Of a stretch of 64,000 nucleotides of DNA, positions 55,623 to 64,000 are shown piece by piece. Each line of letters starts with the position of its first letter. Position 1 is the first letter of the stretch. This DNA is from Clostridioides difficile (lineage in GTDB: Bacteria > Bacillota > Clostridia > Peptostreptococcales > Peptostreptococcaceae), in the NCBI RefSeq assembly GCF_900243075.1, contig NZ_OEZH01000120.1, positions 1-64,000 of the forward strand. Direction: 5' to 3'. The position numbers and the translations under genes are program-made. The notes under the pieces were generated by a model. The model made no database searches and was not told the origin of the DNA. It saw only the letters and a program-made list of their open reading frames with translations.

Positions 55623-56624
55623 ATGAAAAAAGTAAATGTAGCAATAGTTGGTGCTACTGGAATGGTAGGTAGAACATTTTTAAAAGTATTAGAAGAAAGA
55701 AACTTTCCAATAGAAAATTTATTTTTATTCTCTTCTTCTAAATCAGCTGGTTCTAAAGTAATGTTTTGTGGTAAAGAATATATAGTAGAAGAATTAAAGG
55801 AAACTTCATTTACTGATAGAGGCATACAAATAGCATTATTCTCTGCTGGAGGAAGTATTAGTGAAAAGTATGCTCCAATAGCTGCTTCAAATGGAATCTT
55901 AGTAGTAGATAACTCTAGTCACTGGAGAATGAATCCAGATGTTCCTTTAGTAGTTCCTGAAGTAAATCCAGAGGCTATAAAAAATCATAAAGGTATAATA
56001 GCTAATCCTAACTGCTCTACTATACAAGCTATGGTTCCTCTTAAAGCACTTGATGATAAGTACAAAATTAAGAGAGTAGTCTACTCTACTTACCAAGCTG
56101 TATCTGGCTCTGGTGTTAAAGGTGTTGAAGATTTAGAAAAAGGAATGAATGGTAATCCTACTGGATTCTACCCTCATCAAATTTCTTACAACTGTCTTCC
56201 TCATATAGATTCATTTACTGAAAATGGATACACTAAAGAAGAAATGAAAATGGTAAATGAAACTATGAAAATACTTGATAACTACGATTTAAAAATAACT
56301 GCAACTACTGTAAGAGTTCCAGTAAGAAATGGTCATAGTGAATCTATAAATGTTGAGTTTAACAATCCATTTGAATTAGAAGATTTAGTAAAAACACTTG
56401 AAGAAGCTCCAGGTGTTGTAGTAGTTGATAATCCTGCTAAAAACGAATATCCAACTGCTGTAGAATTTGATGATAGAGATGAGGTATTTGTTGGAAGAAT
56501 AAGAAGGGACTTTAGTGTTGACAGTGGTGTAAATCTTTGGGTTGTTGCTGACAATATAAGAAAAGGTGCTGCAACTAATGCAATTCAAATAGCTGAAATG
56601 GCTTTATCATATGATTTAGTATAG
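55623..56624 (+). CDS. asd: Aspartate-semialdehyde dehydrogenase
   Basis: 333 residues. NADP-binding GATGMVGRTFLKVLEER at the N-terminus; the catalytic Cys in ANPNCSTIQAMVPL; the substrate-binding HSESINVEF and RIRRD region downstream. It reduces aspartyl phosphate to the semialdehyde feeding DapA. First gene after the lysine riboswitch, 123 bases from its terminator. Ribosome binding site GGGGTGAATTT. Confidence 0.95.
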   Translation: MKKVNVAIVGATGMVGRTFLKVLEERNFPIENLFLFSSSKSAGSKVMFCGKEYIVEELKETSFTDRGIQIALFSAGGSISEKYAPIAASNGILVVDNSSHWRMNPDVPLVVPEVNPEAIKNHKGIIANPNCSTIQAMVPLKALDDKYKIKRVVYSTYQAVSGSGVKGVEDLEKGMNGNPTGFYPHQISYNCLPHIDSFTENGYTKEEMKMVNETMKILDNYDLKITATTVRVPVRNGHSESINVEFNNPFELEDLVKTLEEAPGVVVVDNPAKNEYPTAVEFDDRDEVFVGRIRRDFSVDSGVNLWVVADNIRKGAATNAIQIAEMALSYDLV

Positions 56625-56740
56625 TATACAAATTTGTATAAATATATAATTTTGTAAAATATTAATAATAAATAAAAAATAAGCATTAGAAGTAACTGTA
56701 ATATGAAACACAAAACTAAAAAAGAGGGGATTGATTTTAT

Positions 56741-57628
56741 ATGATATTTAAAGGTTCTGCTGTTGCTCTAGTTACTCCATTTACAAAGGATAACAAAGTT
56801 GATTTTGACAAATTAGGTGAATTGGTTGAGTACCAAATTGCTAATGGTACTGATGCTATAGTATCTTGTGGTACTACTGGTGAAGCTAATACTATGACTG
56901 ATGAAGAACAACTTGCTACTATTAAGTATGTTGTTGAAAAAGTTAATAAAAGAGTTCCTGTTATAGCAGGAAGTGGTTCTAATGATACTATGCACTCAGT
57001 TAATTTAAGTCAAGAAGCTGAAAAATTAGGAGTAGATGCTCTATTAATAATAACTCCTTATTACAATAAAGCTAATAAAGCTGGACTTAAGCGTCATTTT
57101 GAAACAATCGCTAACAGTGTTAAACTTCCAATTATACTTTATAATGTCCCTGGAAGAACTTGTGTAAATATAAGCCCTAGTCTTATAGTTGAACTTGCTA
57201 AGATAGATAATATAGTTGCTGTAAAAGAAGCTAGTGGGGACTTAGGACAAGTTGCAGAAATAGCTAGTTTAGTTCCAGATGACTTTGCTATCTACTCTGG
57301 TAATGATGATACTATACTTCCTTTATTATCTTTAGGAGGTCAAGGAGTTATATCAGTACTTGCTAATGTTTGCCCTCAAGAAACTCACGATTTAGTAGCT
57401 AAGTTCTTTGAAGGTGATATAGAAGGTTCTAGAAAATTACAACTTGGTATGGATGCTCTAATTGCAGCTTTATTTATAGAAGTAAATCCTATACCAGTTA
57501 AGACTGCAATGAATTTATTGGGATTCAATGTTGGAGATTTAAGATTACCTCTAGCAGAAATAGACCCAGCAAATTTAGAAGTGTTAAAGAAAGAGTTAGT
57601 TAACTTTGGACTAAAAGTTAATGCATAA
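56741..57628 (+). CDS. dapA: 4-hydroxy-tetrahydrodipicolinate synthase, copy 2
   Basis: 295 residues; same catalytic signatures as copy 1 (YNVPGRTCVN, NIVAVKEASGD, GTTGEANTMTD). Second gene of the riboswitch-controlled operon. Clear duplicate of the gene at 54317; the two differ mainly at surface positions. Ribosome binding site GAGGGGATTGATTT. Confidence 0.95.
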   Translation: MIFKGSAVALVTPFTKDNKVDFDKLGELVEYQIANGTDAIVSCGTTGEANTMTDEEQLATIKYVVEKVNKRVPVIAGSGSNDTMHSVNLSQEAEKLGVDALLIITPYYNKANKAGLKRHFETIANSVKLPIILYNVPGRTCVNISPSLIVELAKIDNIVAVKEASGDLGQVAEIASLVPDDFAIYSGNDDTILPLLSLGGQGVISVLANVCPQETHDLVAKFFEGDIEGSRKLQLGMDALIAALFIEVNPIPVKTAMNLLGFNVGDLRLPLAEIDPANLEVLKKELVNFGLKVNA

Positions 57629-57694
57629 TAAAAATTAATGCAGGATAAAAAATAAGTTTGGTCAAAAGTTAGCCCTTAATCATAGGAGGAAATT

Positions 57695-58444
57695 ATGTTA
57701 AAAGTTATAGCAACTGGTTATGATGGAAAAATGGGTAAGATTTTAGCCGATACTATAAGAGAAGATAGTGAATTAGAATTGGTTTGTGTTTCAGCTAGAG
57801 GTATGGATAGCTGTGAGGGCGACCTTAAAATCTATGAAGATATGAGTACTATAGTTGAAGAATGTGATGTAGTTATAGATTTTTCTCATCACTCTAATTT
57901 AGATAATATCCTATCTTACGTTTTAAAAACTAAGACACCTTTAGTAATTGCTACCACTGGATATAATGATGAAGAAATGAACAAAATACATGAAGCGGCT
58001 AAAGTTATTCCTGTATTCCAATCATATAATATGTCTCTTGGTGTAAATGTATTAGTAAAATTGGTTAAAGATGCAGCTAAATTATTAGAAGGATTTGATA
58101 TAGAAATAATAGAAAAACATCACAACAGAAAAGTAGATGCCCCAAGTGGCACAGCTGTTATGATTGCTAACGCTATAAAAGAGGTTTTACCAAACGTTGA
58201 AAATAATTATGGTAGATATGGCCGTAGTGCAAAAAGACAACCAAATGAAGTTGGTATTCATGCTATAAGAGGTGGAAATATCATTGGTGAACATGATGCT
58301 CTATTTGCTGGAGATAATGAAGTCCTTACAATAAGCCATCAAGCCCAATCTCGTGGTATCTTTGCAAGTGGTTCTATAGCTGCTGCTAAATACTTAGTTA
58401 AACAAAAACCAGGATTTTATAATATGGACAGCATGTTAGGATAA
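57695..58444 (+). CDS. dapB: 4-hydroxy-tetrahydrodipicolinate reductase, copy 1
   Basis: 249 residues with the N-terminal nucleotide loop ATGYDGKMGKILAD and the DapB signature EIIEKHHNRKVDAPSGTA holding catalytic His and Lys. It reduces the DapA product with NAD(P)H. In the operon between dapA and dapD. Ribosome binding site TAGGAGGAAATT. Paralogue at 60919. Confidence 0.95.
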   Translation: MLKVIATGYDGKMGKILADTIREDSELELVCVSARGMDSCEGDLKIYEDMSTIVEECDVVIDFSHHSNLDNILSYVLKTKTPLVIATTGYNDEEMNKIHEAAKVIPVFQSYNMSLGVNVLVKLVKDAAKLLEGFDIEIIEKHHNRKVDAPSGTAVMIANAIKEVLPNVENNYGRYGRSAKRQPNEVGIHAIRGGNIIGEHDALFAGDNEVLTISHQAQSRGIFASGSIAAAKYLVKQKPGFYNMDSMLG

Positions 58445-58625
58445 TAACAAGATAATAATACACAGTATAATCAAACATATACAATAAATAAATTCATTTA
58501 ATACTACGCTTATACAATAAAAACCTGTAAAATAAAATATAAATAATGAGAAGTAAATATATACTAAAATTGACAAATAAGTATATAATAAAAGAAATAT
58601 AATGAAATACAAGGAGAATTAACAA

Positions 58626-59342
58626 ATGGTAAATTTAAACGATGCTTATGAAATAGCAAGGTATATAAAAGAAGTTAAAAAGAAAACACCTGTTAAGGTA
58701 TATGTAAATACAAACTCTTTACATTTCCAATCAACTGATAAGTTTAAGGTATTTGGAAGTAATGGCTCTTATATATTTGTAGGTGACTACGAAGATATAA
58801 TGGAAGTATTAGACAAACATGGTAATGATATAACAGATACTCATGTAGAATACGATAGAAGAAATTCTGCTATTCCTCTAAAAAATACTTTAAGTGAGCA
58901 TGCAAGAATTGAGCCAGGTGCAATAATAAGAGACATGGTTACTATAGAAAAAAATGCTGTTGTAATGATGGGAGCTGTTATAAATATAGGAGCTGTTATT
59001 GGTGAAGGTTCTATGGTAGATATGAATGCTGTTATTGGAGCTAGAGGTACTCTTGGTAAAAATGTTCATTTAGGTGCTGGTGCTGTTGTTGCTGGTGTTT
59101 TAGAGCCACCTTCTGCTACTCCTGTTATAGTTGAAGATGATGTTTTAATAGGAGCTAATGCAGTTATTCTTGAAGGTGTTAGAATCGGTAAAGGTGCCGT
59201 TGTTGCAGCTGGTGCTGTTGTAACTACTGATGTAGAAGCTGGTGCTGTTGTTGCTGGTTCTCCTGCTAAAGTTATAAAAATGAAAGACGAAAAAACGGCT
59301 GACAAGACTAAACTTATGGAAGACCTTAGAAATTTAGATTAA
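58626..59342 (+). CDS. dapD: Tetrahydrodipicolinate N-acetyltransferase
   Basis: 238 residues. N-terminal DapH domain ([24 protein letters not shown]), then a left-handed beta helix of hexapeptide repeats ([23 protein letters not shown]...). It matches the acetyl type (DapH) and not the succinyl enzyme, so this organism uses the acetyl branch to diaminopimelate; the symbol dapD follows C. difficile use and dapH would also be right. Last gene of the riboswitch operon, with a terminator 40 bases later. Confidence 0.93.
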   Translation: MVNLNDAYEIARYIKEVKKKTPVKVYVNTNSLHFQSTDKFKVFGSNGSYIFVGDYEDIMEVLDKHGNDITDTHVEYDRRNSAIPLKNTLSEHARIEPGAIIRDMVTIEKNAVVMMGAVINIGAVIGEGSMVDMNAVIGARGTLGKNVHLGAGAVVAGVLEPPSATPVIVEDDVLIGANAVILEGVRIGKGAVVAAGAVVTTDVEAGAVVAGSPAKVIKMKDEKTADKTKLMEDLRNLD

Positions 59343-59381
59343 TTAAATAGTAATATATTAATTAAAAAGATTAATTAAAAA

Positions 59382-59426
59382 GGTGTCTCTGTATGAATTT
59401 AATTCATTGGAGGCACCCTCTTTTTT
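59382..59426 (+). terminator. Terminator of the dap operon
   Basis: GGTGTCTCTGTATGAATT / AATTCATTGGAGGCACC (a few mismatches) followed by TTTTTT. Its design (GGTGTCTC ... ATGAA ... TTCAT ... GAGGCAC) resembles the left half of the repeated elements at 11131 and 19469. Confidence 0.85.
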
Positions 59427-59578
59427 ATAATATTTTTTCTCTTATTTATGCTTATTTTATTTATTTTTACAATTCTCTTATTCATTCTTGTAGTATTTTT
59501 ATTTCTTGTTGATAACTACTTTTAGTTCCTTCAATTTTCAAATATATCAACGAAACAAACTATTAAATTTTCTATAGC

Positions 59579-60568
59579 TTAATAAAGAGAACTACTATTT
59601 ACTACTGGTTGTGCATCTTTATTGCCACAAAGAACCACTAGTAGATTACTTACCATAGCTGCTTTACGTTCTTCATCTAAAGTTACAACATTATTTTCAC
59701 TTAAATTAGTTAATGCCATCTCTACCATACTTACAGCCCCTTCAACAATCTTTTTACGTGCTGCTATTATAGCCTCAGCTTGTTGACGTTGTAACATTGC
59801 TGCTGCAATCTCTGGTGCATAAGAAAGGTGAGTAATTCTCACTTCACATACTTCAATTCCAGCAATATCAACTCTTGACTGTAATTCATCTTTTAATCTA
59901 TCTGCTATTTCCTGGCTACTGCCACGAAGAGATTTTTCATCTCCATCTTCAGACACATCATATGGATAAAGTCTTGAAACATTACGAATAGTAGAATCAC
60001 ATTGAATAGATAAAAAAGTATTATAATTATCCACATTGAACACGGCCTTTGTTGCATCTATAACCTTCCAAATTACAACAACTCCTATTATAATCGGGTT
60101 TCCTAATAAATCATTAACTTTCTGCTTTTCATTATTAAGAGTCATTGTTTTTAAAGATACTTTCTTACCTCTTGAATTAGTTGATATATCTACTTTTTCA
60201 TCAGATGAAGATTTTGACACATTAATTCTTGATGCTGCTGGGTTTATTGCTGAACAAAATGGATTTACCCAATAGTATCCTTCTTTTTTTATAGTTCCAT
60301 AATAGTTACCAAATAAAACTAAAACTATAGCCTCTTTAGGATTAATCATTTTTAGCCCAAAGCACAGGATAAAATCTACTAGTATAAATACAAGCCCCAA
60401 AATTAACATAAGTGAGCCTATCCCAGTAAAACCACTATCAAGTTTTATTATCCCAAAAACCAAAATGCCTATTGAAACTACTAAAAATAAGATAATCATT
60501 ATCAAAGCTGCTACTCCGTTAAATGCTTTCGCTTCTTTCTCTTGATAAGTTTTTTCTTCTTTTAACAT
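59579..60568 (-). CDS. SPFH/stomatin-like membrane protein
   Basis: 329 residues from ATG 60568 (GGGAGTGATAGAT precedes); the frame extends 5 codons more. Two hydrophobic segments at about 22-45 and 50-75, then the SPFH/band 7 domain (85-260) with KGVYWVNPF-like EGYYWVNPFCSAI and VIWKVIDATKAVFNVDNYNTFLSIQ, and the ILQ..EAIIAARKKIVEGAV helix near the end. It should form membrane microdomain scaffolds. Read against the dap genes; no functional link to lysine synthesis is evident. Confidence 0.88.
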   Translation of the reverse strand: MLKEEKTYQEKEAKAFNGVAALIMIILFLVVSIGILVFGIIKLDSGFTGIGSLMLILGLVFILVDFILCFGLKMINPKEAIVLVLFGNYYGTIKKEGYYWVNPFCSAINPAASRINVSKSSSDEKVDISTNSRGKKVSLKTMTLNNEKQKVNDLLGNPIIIGVVVIWKVIDATKAVFNVDNYNTFLSIQCDSTIRNVSRLYPYDVSEDGDEKSLRGSSQEIADRLKDELQSRVDIAGIEVCEVRITHLSYAPEIAAAMLQRQQAEAIIAARKKIVEGAVSMVEMALTNLSENNVVTLDEERKAAMVSNLLVVLCGNKDAQPVVNSSSLY

Positions 60569-60825
60569 ATCTATCACTCCCATCTTAGTATATTAAGTTA
60601 AGATATTCCTAATTTAATAATAACACTTTTAATACTTGAATTGTTGAATTTGAAGTTAATACTATAGATTTATATGTATTTCATATATCTTTAGACATAC
60701 ATATTTTTAGTTATTTTAATATATTAATATTGATTTTTAAATAAATTTTATGATATATGAACTTATATTTAATATATATTAAATCTGGATGCAATTTTTT
60801 TAATATCTGGTAAATTATAAGCTTA

Positions 60826-60866
60826 TTATCACTAATATTATTTTATATAAATTGTATTAGTGATAA
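60826..60866. promoter_or_regulatory. Perfect 12-bp inverted repeat upstream of the second dapB
   Basis: TTATCACTAATA and TATTAGTGATAA separated by 17 bases. It lies 53 bases before the dapB start and overlaps the likely promoter. No T-run follows, so a protein-binding site is likelier than a terminator. The rest of 60569-60918 is featureless AT-rich DNA. Confidence 0.5.
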
Positions 60867-60918
60867 AATAAACTTATAGCAATATAACAAATTTTTATTA
60901 ATTTCATAGGAGGAATTT

Positions 60919-61674
60919 ATGTTGAAAGTTATAATTAGTGGTTATAATGGAACAATGGGAAGAGTGTTAGCCGAATGTGTAAAAAAAGATAATGAATTAG
61001 AGTTAGTTTGCGGTGTAGCTAGGTCTGCTGATGAAAAAAGTTATCATGGTGGTACAAAACTTTACAAAACAATGACTGATGTAACTGAAAAATCTGATGT
61101 AATAATAGACTTTTCACATCATGAGACTTTAGAACCAATATTATCATATGCACTAAAAAATAATACACCTGTAGTATTAGCTACTACTGGATATGATGAA
61201 AGTGATTTAAACAAAATAGAAGAAGCATCAAAAAATATTCCTATATTGTTATCATCAAATACATCTCTTGGAGTAAACATTTTAATAAAATTAGTTAAGG
61301 ATGCTTCAAAAATGTTAGAAAGTTTTGATATTGAAATCATAGAAAAGCATCATAATAGAAAAGAAGATGCTCCTAGCGGAACTGCTACTATGATAGCCAA
61401 TGCAATTAAAGAAGTCTTACCTCAAAAGATAAATACACATGGGAGATATGGTAGAGATTGTAAAAGAAAATCAAATGAAATTGGAATACACTCTATAAGA
61501 GGTGGTAATATAATCAGTGACCATGATGTTATATTTGCAGGTGATAATGAAGTTCTTACATTAAGTCATCATTCTCAATCTGACGAGGTATTTGCAAACG
61601 GTTCTATAGTTGCAGCTAAATTTTTGATTGGTAAGCAATCTGGACTTTATAAAATGTCAGATATATTAGGATAG
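60919..61674 (+). CDS. dapB: 4-hydroxy-tetrahydrodipicolinate reductase, copy 2
   Basis: 251 residues with SGYNGTMGRVLAE and EIIEKHHNRKEDAPSGTA, thus all catalytic residues. A clear paralogue of the gene at 57695, but monocistronic and not behind a lysine riboswitch. It may work with the uncontrolled dapA copy at 54317 when lysine is plentiful but wall or dipicolinate synthesis goes on. Ribosome binding site TAGGAGGAATTT. Confidence 0.93.
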   Translation: MLKVIISGYNGTMGRVLAECVKKDNELELVCGVARSADEKSYHGGTKLYKTMTDVTEKSDVIIDFSHHETLEPILSYALKNNTPVVLATTGYDESDLNKIEEASKNIPILLSSNTSLGVNILIKLVKDASKMLESFDIEIIEKHHNRKEDAPSGTATMIANAIKEVLPQKINTHGRYGRDCKRKSNEIGIHSIRGGNIISDHDVIFAGDNEVLTLSHHSQSDEVFANGSIVAAKFLIGKQSGLYKMSDILG

Positions 61675-61688
61675 GTTTTGTACATAAT

Positions 61689-61760
61689 AAATCTCAATCT
61701 ATTTATATATTCATATTTTGTAATTTGAATACTCAATGGATTGAGATTTTAACATATATT
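61689..61760 (+). terminator. Terminator of the second dapB
   Basis: AAATCTCAATCTATT / AATGGATTGAGATTT with one mismatch and a 32-base loop, followed by T-rich DNA. Confidence 0.7.
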
Positions 61761-61859
61761 CTTTTTTGCCTATAAAAATTCTTTTAACTATTATTTTATT
61801 TATTACCATGTAAAATCATATTGTTTGTTATTTATAGTTTTTCTTATTTATTATATTAA

Positions 61860-63091
<1,232 letters not shown>

Positions 63092-63099
63092 AAATATAT

Positions 63100-64000
63100 C
63101 TATTTACTTATATCAACATTTATGCTTTGATTTTTAAACGTTGTTATATTATTCATTTCTTTATTCCAGTCTTCTATTATTGGAGTAATACTTATCTTTT
63201 TAACATCCTTTTTAATTTCATACTCTAAAGAAGATTCAAAATAATTACCCTTAGAATAACTTAAGTCATATCCACCTGAACCACCAATTAATTCTAAATT
63301 TTTCCCTCTTCCATCTTTAAGCATAAATTCTAGTATCTTTGGCGTATCATCATCTTTATTGAAATTATATTCATTAGTTTTAAATCCATATATTACTCTA
63401 ATCTTTGTAGGAGAAACTCGTACTTCTTTTAATACTAAATCAACATCAATATCTTTATTTTTTAATCTTACATTCTTATCTACATCATAAATTCTTGTAT
63501 CTTTAGCTATATTTGAACCATTTATACTCGTATTAAATTCCCAATTTCCACTAAGATATCCATTTAAGTGTTCACCTTCTACGCCTCCCATGTTTCCTAT
63601 CTCTATTTCTTTTGATGTTTTTATATCTTTATTCAACTCATATTCAACTTTATTTATACCTATCTTTATATCATAATCTTTATTTAAATCTATGCTTTTT
63701 AACAAATCAAAATTCTCTACGTCACTTTTCCCATCGCCATCTTTATCTAGATTATCAAGCTTACAAGTCATAACCATACTAGCAGTGCCATCTTTATTTC
63801 TTTCTAGCGTAGAAGGACCTGTTATTGAAACAAAGTTCATATCTCCAATTTTAATTTTAATATCATCAATTCCTAAGAATCCACCATCTTTCTTTAATCC
63901 CAAAGCATCTTTATCAAGCTTACTATCATCAACACTTATATTTAGAAGCAATTCTCCATCTCCAAGCATAATTTCATTTAAATTTATGCTTATTCCTTTA
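63100..64000 (-). CDS. DUF4179-type protein, C-terminal part (runs off the window)
   Basis: The frame is open from the right edge (KGISINLNEIMLGDGELLL...), so the ATG at 63969 is probably internal. At least 299 residues: two or three beta-rich domains with motifs such as GDMNFVSITGPSTLERNKDGTASM and GYDLSYSKGNYFESSLEYEIKKDVKKISITPIIEDW. This resembles the extracytoplasmic domains of DUF4179/DUF5643 proteins, often encoded with sigma factors as membrane anti-sigma or signal proteins. The N-terminal membrane part would lie beyond the window. Function uncertain. Confidence 0.6.
   Translation of the reverse strand, partial: KGISINLNEIMLGDGELLLNISVDDSKLDKDALGLKKDGGFLGIDDIKIKIGDMNFVSITGPSTLERNKDGTASMVMTCKLDNLDKDGDGKSDVENFDLLKSIDLNKDYDIKIGINKVEYELNKDIKTSKEIEIGNMGGVEGEHLNGYLSGNWEFNTSINGSNIAKDTRIYDVDKNVRLKNKDIDVDLVLKEVRVSPTKIRVIYGFKTNEYNFNKDDDTPKILEFMLKDGRGKNLELIGGSGGYDLSYSKGNYFESSLEYEIKKDVKKISITPIIEDWNKEMNNITTFKNQSINVDISK

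Noticed and set aside
59066-59305. Antisense frame rich in Thr/Ala/Pro over dapD
   Set aside because: Shadow of the hexapeptide repeat codons.

Overview
The window reads as a chromosomal segment of Clostridioides difficile. The DNA is very AT-rich. It carries a CWB2-repeat cell wall protein with PepSY domains (Cwp21-like), a BclA-type spore-surface collagen-like protein, an alpha/beta-type spore protein, and a lysine-riboswitch asd-dapA-dapB-dapD cluster. From memory this order matches the region just before bclA2 in strain 630; I could not check this.

Layout. 1-5.6 kb: start of a beta-helix protein, a MerR-controlled redox operon (aldo-keto reductase, MerR, flavoprotein), then the cell wall protein. 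5.9-11.1 kb: a Bce/FtsX-type ABC exporter followed by a NarL-type two-component pair; a 49-bp tandem repeat sits just before the kinase gene. 11.3-12.3 kb: an orphan phage-type replication protein. 12.8-19.4 kb: a drug-response cluster (AraC-GyrI regulator, UvrA-like ABC protein, serine hydrolase, double-HTH MerR regulator, MFS pump). 19.7-22.8 kb: a three-gene ABC-2 exporter led by an unlisted 42-codon membrane protein. 23.0-32.07 kb: a 9.06-kb insertion bounded by perfect 37-bp direct repeats, with a broken histidine phosphatase, LysR, CMD protein, MFS pump, aldo-keto reductase, a decayed MerR gene, RpiR, a beta-glucoside PTS and a GH1 phospho-glycosidase. 32.0-33.9 kb: an OmpR-type two-component system whose kinase 3' end is one of those direct repeats.

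34-45.3 kb: a second YidC-type insertase with a small membrane partner, nitroreductase, MarR/MATE pair, PadR with two flavodoxin-like proteins, several decayed or small genes, a MerR-promoter cupin, and a two-gene osmoprotectant ABC importer with fused permease and binding protein. 45.6-54 kb: a second UvrA-like protein, PIG-L deacetylase, Hsp33, methyltransferase, spore protein, M20 deacylase and L-serine dehydratase. 54.3-61.7 kb: lysine/diaminopimelate genes, with a second dapA and a second dapB outside the riboswitch unit, and a stomatin-like protein. 61.9-64 kb: bclA2-like gene and a DUF4179-type protein running off the edge.

How they fit. The strongest structural reading is that the two-component system at 32-33.9 kb and the ABC exporter at 19.7-22.8 kb were once neighbours: the upstream end of the exporter locus still holds the last nine kinase codons, stop and a terminator, followed by helically phased repeats that could bind the OmpR-type regulator. 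The insertion separated them. A second thread is a MerR regulon: promoters with 19-bp spacers around a GTTAAC-centred dyad lie before the aldo-keto operon, the cupin gene and the first island gene, with a related site at the island's far end.
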